From positions 1 through 6,958 of the forward strand of contig JAFMRP010000247.1 of NCBI GenBank assembly GCA_017354095.1: DNA of 6,958 bases, given 5' to 3'. The notes beneath the pieces are model-generated. The model was not told the DNA's origin and did not search any database. It saw only the letters and a list, made by a program, of their open reading frames with translations. Made by a program: the position numbers and the translations under genes. The stretch is from Ktedonobacteraceae bacterium (GTDB lineage: Bacteria; Chloroflexota; Ktedonobacteria; Ktedonobacterales; Ktedonobacteraceae). Below are positions 1 through 6,237 of this stretch, piece after piece. Numbering within the stretch: position 1 is the stretch's first letter; every line of letters starts with the position of its first letter.

Positions 1-295
1 GAGCTCACTTCGAGTCAAGGAGGAAATGAAGCACCGATGGTGTTCAACGTCTTTGTATATTTTGCACAGTAACGAGTTATATCTTTCGGCTAATTTAACA
101 ATACAAGAAAAAATGAATCGGTGTTACTATACAGACAGCAGATAAAATTGTGCATAGTGCACAAAATATTTTAGATACTTAAGTTGATCGCAAGGTTGCG
201 CACATCCACTGAGAAGATACGCGCATTGCACGCGCACTTGAGACTGAAAGCAAAAACCCCAGATGACAATGACGCTTATGGGGAAATGAGCGTAA
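1..295. other. Non-coding leader region upstream of the nitrate operon
   Basis: No convincing gene lies here. The first ~180 bases are AT-rich and the remainder is more GC-rich. The region holds a perfect 17-bp palindrome (148-164) and a further TGCACA half-site at 63-68. I found no clean -35/-10 pair: AT-rich hexamers such as TAAAAT (143-148) and TACTAT (125-130) resemble a -10 box but lack a matching -35. The nasC frame is closed by a TAA at 293-295, directly before its ATG, so the gene cannot extend further left. An AAGGAGG at 17-23 stands only 2 nt before an ATG and opens a 39-codon frame with no recognisable content. The last codons of an upstream gene could occupy the first ~29 bases, but this cannot be decided from the window. 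Confidence 0.6.
148..164. promoter_or_regulatory. Perfect 17-bp palindrome, putative operator
   Basis: TTGTGCATAGTGCACAA consists of two exact 7-bp inverted arms (TTGTGCA / TGCACAA) around a 3-bp centre TAG. It lies in AT-rich DNA 131 bp before the nasC start, where an operon promoter would be expected. Its size and symmetry suit a dimeric helix-turn-helix regulator. The layout is TGT-N9-ACA. It does not match the CRP/FNR form (TGTGA-N6-TCACA) or the NtcA form (GTA-N8-TAC), so I do not name the regulator. The hexamer TGCACA recurs alone at 63-68. That it is an operator is inference. Confidence 0.5.
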
Positions 296-2443
296 ATGTC
301 CATATACTGGGGGAGAAACGTGCAAAAATCGGTTGCGTTCCAGCCTTCTACACACAGGCATGTGGCAACACATTGTCCCTATTGTGCCTTTCAGTGCGGT
401 ATGCACCTACAAGGGTCGCGCGAAGAGGCCTATGCGAGCGGCAATGCCGCCTTTCCTGTTAATAAAGGTGGGCTGTGCATCAAGGGCTGGACGGCTCCGG
501 CTACGCTCTCTCACCCCGAACGCCTCCAGACGCCGCTCGTCCGCCAGCCAGATGGCTCTTTTGCTCCTCTGAGCTGGGATGAGGCGCTCGCTAAAGTAGT
601 ACATGCCTTTCAGAATACCCAGCAACGCTACGGCCCTGATGCGGTTGGCATCTTTGGTGGGGGCTCTCTGACCAACGAAAAGGCCTATCTGTTGGGGAAA
701 TTCGCACGCGTAGCATTGCGGACTTCGCACATAGATTACAATGGCCGCTTCTGCATGTCATCAGCAGCAGCGGCTTCAATCAAAGCGCTCGGTATCGACC
801 GAGGCCTCCCCTTCCCGCTCGAAGATATCCCACATGCTGAAGTCATTATGCTGATCGGCAGCAACCTGGCCGAAACCATGCCGCCTTTTATGCAATATAT
901 CGAGGAGCAACGTACCCTTGGAGGTCATTTGATCGTTGTCGATCCCCGCTTTTCCACCACTGCCCAGGCAGCAACACTGCACCTGCGCCTGACACCTGCT
1001 TCTGATACCGCACTTGCCAACGGCCTGCTGCACATCCTCATCCGCGATGGCCTTATCGATCAGGAGTATATTCGCACCCGTACAGAAGGCTTCGAACGGG
1101 CCAGGGCCGTCGCCTCTACTTACTGGCCAGAGCGAGTGGAGCGCATTACTGGCGTTACTGAAAAACAATTGCAACAGGCCGCTCATCTGCTCGGTTCGGC
1201 TCGCTCCGCAATGATGCTAACAGCGCGAGGAGCGGAGCAGCAGAGCCAGGGCGTAAATAATGTTCTTGCCTACATCAACATTGCCCTGGCATTGGGAACG
1301 GTGGGCCGGCCATATAGCGGTTATGGCTGCCTCACCGGTCAGGGGAATGGTCAGGGAGGACGCGAGCACGGCCAGAAAGCCGATCAGCTACCGGGCTATC
1401 GTAAAATCGACGATCCAGAGGCGCGCCACCATATCGCCAAAATCTGGGGTATCCCCGAACCGGATCTACCCGGGCCAGGTCAATCGGCCTACGAAATGCT
1501 CAATAGCCTTGGCGAGCAGGACGGCGTACATACACTCCTGGTCATGGGCTCAAATATCGCTGTCTCTACTCCACACTCACTGCGCATTCAGGAACGGCTC
1601 AAGCGGCTCGATTGCCTGATAGTGGCCGACTTCTTCCTCTCGGAAACGGCCCGTCTCGCCGATATCGTGCTGCCGGTCACCCAATGGGCAGAGGAAGAGG
1701 GCACGATGACGAATCTTGAAGGGCGCGTGCTCCTGCGCCGCCCGGCCTTCGCACCTCCTGCTGGCGTACGGACAGAGATCGAGATCCTCTGCGAACTGGC
1801 TCATCGACTGGGCAAAGGGAGCTATTTTCCATTCACAGATGCGCGCCAGGTATTCAAAGAACTATGCCGCGCCAGCGCGGGGGGCCCTGCTGACTACTCT
1901 GGCATTACCTACGAAAAAATTGCCATGCATGACGGCGTTTTCTGGCCCTGCCCATCTGCTGATCATCCCGGCACGCCGCGCCTCTTCCAACAGGGTTTTC
2001 CGACACCAGGCGGTCGCGCGCATTTTCACGCCATCCAGCATCAGCCGCCCGCAGAAGAACCTGACCCGGCCTTTCCCCTCTATCTCACAACCGGCCGCGT
2101 GCTCGCTCACTACCAGTCAGGCACGCAGACACGCCGCGTTCCACGCCTGCTCTCCATGCAGCCAGAACCCTACGCCGAAGTCCATCCTACAACAGCCCGA
2201 CAATACAAGTTGACAGATGGTGATCATATAAAACTCACTACTCGCCGTGGCAGTGCCACGTTTAAAGTGAAAATTACACGCACTATCCGCGAAGACACAT
2301 TATTTGTACCCTTCCATTGGGCGGGAGATCAGTCCGTAAATCGCCTGACCAATCCCGCGCTGGACCCCATCAGCCGCATGCCTGAATTTAAAGTATGCGC
2401 TGTCAGGATTGAAGCAGTCGAAGCTCTTGAGGAGGATGCCTGA
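296..2443 (+). CDS. nasC: Assimilatory nitrate reductase, catalytic subunit (NasC/NarB type)
   Basis: Cytoplasmic Mo-bis-MGD enzyme that reduces nitrate to nitrite, the first step of nitrate assimilation. The N-terminal [4Fe-4S] motif is C27-x2-C30-x3-C34-x26-C61, followed by K63, the usual electron-relay lysine. The probable molybdenum ligand is C153 in GRFCMSS. The signature GQGNGQGGREHGQKADQ at about 348-364 is typical of assimilatory enzymes. DIVLPVTQWAEEEGT and a C-terminal dinucleotide-binding domain (about 593-705) complete the fold. At 715 residues it matches the short NasC/NarB class. It has no twin-arginine signal, as expected for a cytoplasmic enzyme, and no C-terminal [2Fe-2S] domain as in Klebsiella NasA. 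The start is the first ATG after an in-frame TAA at 293-295; GTG 320 is the alternative. The TGA stop overlaps the nirB ATG by one base. No NasB-like electron-transfer partner is adjacent. Formate dehydrogenase is a relative, but the nirBD context and signature favour nitrate reductase. Confidence 0.93.
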   Translation: MSIYWGRNVQKSVAFQPSTHRHVATHCPYCAFQCGMHLQGSREEAYASGNAAFPVNKGGLCIKGWTAPATLSHPERLQTPLVRQPDGSFAPLSWDEALAKVVHAFQNTQQRYGPDAVGIFGGGSLTNEKAYLLGKFARVALRTSHIDYNGRFCMSSAAAASIKALGIDRGLPFPLEDIPHAEVIMLIGSNLAETMPPFMQYIEEQRTLGGHLIVVDPRFSTTAQAATLHLRLTPASDTALANGLLHILIRDGLIDQEYIRTRTEGFERARAVASTYWPERVERITGVTEKQLQQAAHLLGSARSAMMLTARGAEQQSQGVNNVLAYINIALALGTVGRPYSGYGCLTGQGNGQGGREHGQKADQLPGYRKIDDPEARHHIAKIWGIPEPDLPGPGQSAYEMLNSLGEQDGVHTLLVMGSNIAVSTPHSLRIQERLKRLDCLIVADFFLSETARLADIVLPVTQWAEEEGTMTNLEGRVLLRRPAFAPPAGVRTEIEILCELAHRLGKGSYFPFTDARQVFKELCRASAGGPADYSGITYEKIAMHDGVFWPCPSADHPGTPRLFQQGFPTPGGRAHFHAIQHQPPAEEPDPAFPLYLTTGRVLAHYQSGTQTRRVPRLLSMQPEPYAEVHPTTARQYKLTDGDHIKLTTRRGSATFKVKITRTIREDTLFVPFHWAGDQSVNRLTNPALDPISRMPEFKVCAVRIEAVEALEEDA
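309..315 (+). promoter_or_regulatory. Possible ribosome binding site favouring an internal GTG start of nasC
   Basis: GGGGGAG lies 4 nt before a GTG (320-322) that is in frame with nasC. The first ATG (296) is preceded only by GGGGA at 280-284, about 11 nt away. The purine run is the better ribosome-site match, but its spacing is short. Using GTG would remove 8 residues and still leave 18 residues before the first Fe-S cysteine. The true start is therefore either 296 or 320. Confidence 0.4.
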
Positions 2444-4902
2444 TGCAGCAGAAACAACGTCTCGTTATTATCGGCAACGGCATGGCTGGTGCTCGCTTGA
2501 TAGAAGAAGTGATCGCGCGCCAGGGCCAACGACTTTTTGACATTACTGTCTTTGGCGAAGAGCCATATGGCAACTATAATCGTATTCTGCTTTCCAGCGT
2601 TCTGGCTGGCACCCATAATCCCAGAGATATCTTCATCAATCCTCTGGAATGGTACAGAGAACACAACGTTACGCTCCATGCTGGCAGCCGCGTCAAACGC
2701 ATTGATCCCACCACCCAAACAGTCTATGCAGAAAACGACATCACGGCCAGCTACGATACACTGGTGATTGCTACCGGCAGTACCCCCTTCATTCCACCGC
2801 TACAAAACCTCCATACAGCAGACGGAACCCTCCAGGAAGGTATCTATACCTATCGCACACTGGACGACTGCACCAGCATGATTAACTCGGCCAGCACAGC
2901 CCGCAAGGCCGCCGTGATCGGTGGCGGGCTGCTTGGTCTTGAGGCGGCACGCGGACTGCTCAATCGCGGCCTGGAGGTACATGTCATTCACATCTCGCCA
3001 CACCTGATGAACATTCAACTCGATGCTCCAGCTAGCCAGATACTCAAAGAGATGCTGGAACGCATGGGTGTGCACTTCGCACTGGCGAAAAACACAGTCG
3101 CGGTACTGGGCAACGGCAAAATCACTGGTCTGGCCTTCGCTGACGGCACAACGCTGGAATGTGACCTGTGCGTGCTGGCGGCGGGCATTCGTCCCAATGT
3201 AAGCCTGGCCCAACAGGCTGGGCTACTGGTCGAGAAAGGGATTATCGTCAACGACGATCTCACCTGCAGCCTCCCCAATATCTACGCGCTTGGTGAATGT
3301 GTGCAGCATCGCGGGCGCACCTATGGCCTGATCGCTCCACTCTGGGAACAGGCTCGCTGCCTGGCCGATCTATTAACAGGCACCGCGCCGACAACCTACC
3401 AGGGATCAAAAGACTCGACCAAGCTCAAGGTGATGGGCGTCGAGCTGGCCGTGATGGGCGAAAAAGAGCATCATCCCGAGCAAGATGAAATTGTCACATA
3501 CGCTGAACCGACACGCGGCATCTACAAAAAGCTGATCCTGCGCGGTGGCAAACTGGTTGGCGCCATCATGCTGGGTGACAGTCCGACAACACCACGTCTG
3601 CTGCAACTCTTTGACCGGGGCGAGATCATACCGGAGAATCGTGCCGAACTGCTCTTCCCCATCGCTGGCGATAGCAGCGCAGCCACAACTCTCAAAGATC
3701 TGCCAGATAGCACCCAGATTTGCAACTGTAACGGCGTCTCAAAAGGTGAAATCGTTGCGGCTGTCAAAAGCGGCAAGCGCAGTCTAAAGGTGCTTTGTGA
3801 AGCCACGCGTGCCGGAACTGGCTGTGGCTCCTGCAAGCCACAGGTACAGGCTCTGCTCGAACTGGCCTCCGATGGACTGGTTGTCGATGATCCCTCGCTT
3901 CACTATTATGTACCAGGCGTACCGTTGACGAAGCCCCAATTGATCGCTGCCATCAAAGAACAGCAACTGCGCAGCGTCTCCGCTGTCTTTCAAGCGCTGG
4001 CCAACGGCAAGGAAGATCTCGGCAGTAAAGCCGGCCTGGCCTCGCTGCTCAAGACGATCTGGGGCAAGGATTACGAGGATGAGCGTGATGCCCGTTTTAT
4101 CAATGACCGCGTCCACGCCAACATCCAGAACAACGGCACATTCAGCGTCGTACCACGTATCTACGGCGGCATCACTTCACCTGATCAGCTGCGACGTATC
4201 GCCGACGCAGCCGATAAATACAACGTCCCGATGGTCAAGATCACTGGGGGGCAACGTATTGACCTGCTCGGCGTCCCCAAAGATAAACTCCCCGACATCT
4301 GGCGCGACCTGGATATGCCTTCCGGCCATGCCTATACCAAGGCCTTCCGCACCTGCAAAACCTGTGTTGGCAGCGATTTCTGTCGCTACGGCCTGGGCGA
4401 TAGCACTGCACTTGGCATCGAGATCGAGCAGCGCTTCCAGGGCGTTGAAGCACCGCACAAAATGAAGCTCGCAGCCTCTGGTTGTCCCCGTAACTGCGCC
4501 GAGTCCACAACCAAAGATATTGGTGTCGTGGCAATTGAAGGCGGCAAATGGGAAATCTATATCGGCGGCGGCGCCGGATCACGCGTACGCAAAGGCGACA
4601 TTCTTTGCACAGTTGATACACATGCTGAAGCGCTGCTCTACATTGGCCGCTTCATTCAGTACTATCGCGAGCATGCACGCTACCTGGAGCGCACCTACGA
4701 CTTCGTAGAGCGCATGCGCGTCGAATACCTGCGCCAGATCCTCATCGAGGACAGCGAGGGCATCTGCCAGCGGCTAGACGAAGAGATGCAGGCCACCATC
4801 GACGCCTATGTAGACCCCTGGCAGGAAGCCGCCCAGCCCGCCACACCAACCCAGTTCGCGCAAACACTCGACGTCGTAGCGAAAATCCCCGCTCCATACT
4901 AA
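2443..4902 (+). CDS. nirB: Nitrite reductase [NAD(P)H] large subunit
   Basis: Catalyses six-electron reduction of nitrite to ammonium in the cytoplasm, partnered by NirD. Domains in order: an FAD-binding pyridine nucleotide-disulphide oxidoreductase module (GNGMAG at 11-16; NAD(P)H-binding GGGLLG at 160-165; about 1-300); a BFD-type [2Fe-2S] domain with C427-x-C429 and C461-x2-C464; a nitrite/sulphite reductase ferredoxin-like half-domain (about 555-625); and the sirohaem/[4Fe-4S] domain with C641-x5-C647 and C681-x3-C685 in ASGCPRNCAES. At 819 residues it is close to E. coli NirB (about 847) and B. subtilis NasD (about 805), so it looks intact. The start is well supported: GAGGAGG at 2429-2435 stands 7 nt before the ATG. 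That ATG overlaps the nasC stop (TGATG), which suggests translational coupling and matched synthesis of the two reductases. No cofactor residue appears to be missing. Confidence 0.96.
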   Translation: MQQKQRLVIIGNGMAGARLIEEVIARQGQRLFDITVFGEEPYGNYNRILLSSVLAGTHNPRDIFINPLEWYREHNVTLHAGSRVKRIDPTTQTVYAENDITASYDTLVIATGSTPFIPPLQNLHTADGTLQEGIYTYRTLDDCTSMINSASTARKAAVIGGGLLGLEAARGLLNRGLEVHVIHISPHLMNIQLDAPASQILKEMLERMGVHFALAKNTVAVLGNGKITGLAFADGTTLECDLCVLAAGIRPNVSLAQQAGLLVEKGIIVNDDLTCSLPNIYALGECVQHRGRTYGLIAPLWEQARCLADLLTGTAPTTYQGSKDSTKLKVMGVELAVMGEKEHHPEQDEIVTYAEPTRGIYKKLILRGGKLVGAIMLGDSPTTPRLLQLFDRGEIIPENRAELLFPIAGDSSAATTLKDLPDSTQICNCNGVSKGEIVAAVKSGKRSLKVLCEATRAGTGCGSCKPQVQALLELASDGLVVDDPSLHYYVPGVPLTKPQLIAAIKEQQLRSVSAVFQALANGKEDLGSKAGLASLLKTIWGKDYEDERDARFINDRVHANIQNNGTFSVVPRIYGGITSPDQLRRIADAADKYNVPMVKITGGQRIDLLGVPKDKLPDIWRDLDMPSGHAYTKAFRTCKTCVGSDFCRYGLGDSTALGIEIEQRFQGVEAPHKMKLAASGCPRNCAESTTKDIGVVAIEGGKWEIYIGGGAGSRVRKGDILCTVDTHAEALLYIGRFIQYYREHARYLERTYDFVERMRVEYLRQILIEDSEGICQRLDEEMQATIDAYVDPWQEAAQPATPTQFAQTLDVVAKIPAPY

Positions 4903-4922
4903 AACAGAAAAAGGAGGCAATT

Positions 4923-5258
4923 ATGGCAACCACACTACCCGCAAGTAAAGTCATCTACAATCTGGGTCCCTTAAGCCGCATCCCAGCTGGCGAAGGACGT
5001 ACTTTCCAGGTCGAAGACACACCTATCGCCGTCTTTCACACACGAAGCGGCAACATTTTCGCTACCCAGGCATTCTGCCCGCACAAAGGTGGCCCTTTGA
5101 GCGACGGCATCGTTGGCTCTCATAAAGTCATCTGTCCCCTGCACGCCTATAAATTTGACCTTGAAACAGGCGAGCAGGTAGGCAATGCCTGTGAGAAGCT
5201 CAAAACCTATCCCATTACCCTCAACGAAGCGGGCAATCTCCTCCTCACACTCATATAA
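4923..5258 (+). CDS. nirD: Nitrite reductase small subunit, Rieske [2Fe-2S] protein
   Basis: Small subunit that associates with NirB for nitrite reduction. The 111-residue protein is a single Rieske domain with a complete ligand set, C52-P-H54 and C71-P-L-H74, followed by the usual YKFDLETG segment. From memory of the family, enterobacterial NirD lacks these ligands whereas the Bacillus NasE type keeps them, so this is the cluster-bearing form and may take part in electron transfer. There is no signal peptide, so it is cytoplasmic. AAGGAGG at 4911-4917 lies 5 nt before the ATG, and the gap to nirB is 20 nt, so it is in the same operon. The length is normal for the family. The stop codon overlaps a TATAAT hexamer. 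Confidence 0.95.
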   Translation: MATTLPASKVIYNLGPLSRIPAGEGRTFQVEDTPIAVFHTRSGNIFATQAFCPHKGGPLSDGIVGSHKVICPLHAYKFDLETGEQVGNACEKLKTYPITLNEAGNLLLTLI

Positions 5259-5259
5259 T
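5254..5259 (+). promoter_or_regulatory. TATAAT hexamer, weak candidate for an internal promoter -10 box
   Basis: A perfect TATAAT overlaps the last codons of nirD, inside a short AT-rich palindrome (TCATAT at 251-256 of this kilobase, i.e. 5251-5256, and ATATGA at 5263-5268). There is no recognisable -35 box 16-18 bp upstream (the bases there are GGGCAA-like) and no extended TGn. If active, transcripts would begin near 5266, just before the 5275-5324 hairpin, and would serve the hemD-like gene and transporter. Confidence 0.2.
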
Positions 5260-5274
5260 ATGATATGAGAAAAC

Positions 5275-5324
5275 GCCTTTTCCTCTTTGTAACTTGCCTG
5301 CACAGGTGACAAAAGGGAAAAGCC
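5275..5324 (+). other. Imperfect 50-nt hairpin in the nirD-hemD intergenic gap
   Basis: The arms GCCTTTTCCTCTTTGT (5275-5290) and ACAAAAGGGAAAAGCC (5309-5324) pair over 16 positions, with 13 Watson-Crick pairs, one G-T wobble and two mismatches. The 18-nt loop can fold further: TTGCCT (5294-5299) pairs with AGGTGA (5304-5309) around GCAC, using two wobbles. No T-run follows on the + strand (ATCAAC), so it is not a canonical intrinsic terminator, and no clean T-run follows on the minus strand either. A role in mRNA processing or stability, or attenuation between the reductase genes and the downstream pair, is inference. Confidence 0.5.
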
Positions 5325-5335
5325 ATCAACTAGCA

Positions 5336-5342
5336 AGAGGAG
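5336..5342 (+). promoter_or_regulatory. Ribosome binding site that fixes the hemD-like start at ATG 5352
   Basis: AGAGGAG lies 9 nt before ATG 5352. The in-frame TTG at 5343 directly abuts this site with no spacer, so it cannot be used efficiently. This makes the protein 280 rather than 283 residues. Confidence 0.75.
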
Positions 5343-5351
5343 TTGATTAAC

Positions 5352-6194
5352 ATGAATAGCCTGGATAACATGAATATTGCTCTGTTGGAGGCCCGCATGA
5401 GCGACGAAATGGCCCGGTTGATTCGCCGCCACGGCGGCACCCCCTACAGCGTACCAGCTGTGCGTGAAGCTCCGCTCAATAGCGCCAGCGAGGTCAATAC
5501 GTTCATCGATCACCTGGTCCAGAACAAGATACAGGTAATTATCTTCTTCACTGGAGTTGGTGTCGCCACACTGCTAAAGGAGGCTGAAGCGCTGGAGCGC
5601 CTCCCTGAAATCCTGGATGCCTTGTGCAAGGTCACTATTGTCTGCCGGGGCCCCAAACCAGCAGCCGTTCTCAAACGCCACGGCATCCCCATCGCACTCA
5701 ACGCCAGCGAACCGCATACGACCAACGAGCTCATCCAGGTCCTGGACACGCTGGACCTGCAGGGCCTGAACGTCGCGCTTGTACACTATGGCGAGCGCAA
5801 CGCCGTCCTGACCCAAAACTTGCGTGATAGAGGCATTGCCTCTTTGGAAGAACTCTGCCTCTATCAGTGGCTCCTGCCTGAAGACCTGAACCCGCTACGC
5901 ACGCTCGTCCGTGACATTATCGAACAGCACATCGACGCTGTTGTCTTCACGAGCCAGATACAGGCCCGCCACCTGCTGCACATCGCCGCTGAGATGCAGC
6001 TCGCAGATCAATTGATCACGGCCCTCAATACCAGAACCATCGTTGCTTCTATCGGTCCCACCTGCACTGCCGCGCTACAAGATTACAGCATCACACCTCA
6101 CGTTGTACCCAAACACCCTAAAATGGGTCACCTGGTCCTCGCTCTCGTCGCTTATGTATCCTCGGGAGCCAGGCCCTCTATGCGGCACACATAA
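5352..6194 (+). CDS. HemD-fold protein (uroporphyrinogen-III synthase-like, related to the HemD half of NnaR)
   Basis: A 280-residue soluble protein with the two-lobed HemD fold. Visible elements are FFTGVGV (65-71), CRGPKP (98-103), HYGER (145-149), VVFTS (197-201), IGPTC (234-238) and PKHPKMG (253-259). The second half is ordinary uroporphyrinogen-III synthase, which closes the tetrapyrrole ring on the path to sirohaem, the NirB cofactor. In the first lobe, however, TGVG and RGPK recall the HemD domain of actinobacterial nitrate regulators (NnaR; Rv0260c next to narK3 in M. tuberculosis) as I remember them. Those proteins carry a C-terminal winged-helix DNA-binding domain. This one ends at the HemD domain and only 43 nt follow before the next gene. 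It may therefore be an enzyme for sirohaem supply, or a sensor without its own DNA-binding part. I give no gene symbol because the choice is unresolved. It lies between nirD and the transporter on the same strand. Confidence 0.82.
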   Translation: MNSLDNMNIALLEARMSDEMARLIRRHGGTPYSVPAVREAPLNSASEVNTFIDHLVQNKIQVIIFFTGVGVATLLKEAEALERLPEILDALCKVTIVCRGPKPAAVLKRHGIPIALNASEPHTTNELIQVLDTLDLQGLNVALVHYGERNAVLTQNLRDRGIASLEELCLYQWLLPEDLNPLRTLVRDIIEQHIDAVVFTSQIQARHLLHIAAEMQLADQLITALNTRTIVASIGPTCTAALQDYSITPHVVPKHPKMGHLVLALVAYVSSGARPSMRHT

Positions 6195-6196
6195 CG

Positions 6197-6221
6197 TTCG
6201 CCCGCTATCTACCGGTGCGAA
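6197..6221 (+). other. Small hairpin just before the transporter ribosome site
   Basis: TTCGC (6197-6201) pairs with GCGAA (6217-6221), and CCG (6202-6204) with CGG (6213-6215), with one bulged T at 6216 and an 8-nt loop. The 8-bp stem ends 3 nt before the AAGGAG of the transporter. No T-run follows, so it is not a terminator. It could influence initiation or mRNA stability, but a stem this short may also arise by chance. Confidence 0.35.
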
Positions 6222-6224
6222 GAA

Positions 6225-6230
6225 AAGGAG
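6225..6230 (+). promoter_or_regulatory. Ribosome binding site that supports the TTG start of the transporter
   Basis: AAGGAG lies 7 nt before TTG 6238. No ATG or GTG occurs in this frame between the hemD-like stop and that codon, and the next in-frame ATG falls after the first membrane segment. The site therefore decides the start. Confidence 0.8.
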
Positions 6231-6237
6231 AAGCAAC

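Noticed and set aside
26..145. 39-codon ORF after an AAGGAGG (17-23)
   Set aside because: The ribosome-like site is only 2 nt from the ATG, the peptide has no recognisable feature, and it lies in the AT-rich leader. A second ATG at 37 gives only 11 codons. I cannot support either as a gene.
189..200. 12-bp palindrome CGCAAGGTTGCG in the leader
   Set aside because: Arms of 5 bp with a 2-nt centre cannot form a stable full hairpin, and this length is expected by chance. It may be a minor protein site but nothing supports that.
1..295. NtrC sites with a sigma-54 promoter
   Set aside because: TGCAC elements are present, but the palindrome has the half-sites in the opposite orientation to the NtrC consensus as I know it, and I find no TGGCAC-N5-TTGC element.
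184..462. 92-codon + strand ORF starting at TTG 184
   Set aside because: It runs deep into nasC in another frame, over the Fe-S motif coding region, has no good ribosome site and its sequence is low-information. Treated as a shadow.
5275..5324. Intrinsic terminator ending a nasC-nirB-nirD transcript
   Set aside because: The hairpin is followed by ATCAAC, not a T-run, and the stem is AT-rich at its centre, so a standard terminator is not supported. It is kept only as an RNA structure.
4971..5513. 180-codon minus-strand ORF across nirD and the intergenic gap
   Set aside because: It is antisense to the Rieske motif of nirD and the start of the hemD-like gene, and has no recognisable domain. 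The + strand genes explain the coding signal.
5576..5583. AAAGGAGG inside the hemD-like gene
   Set aside because: No start codon stands at a suitable distance in any useful frame, and the surrounding reading frame is conserved hemD sequence.
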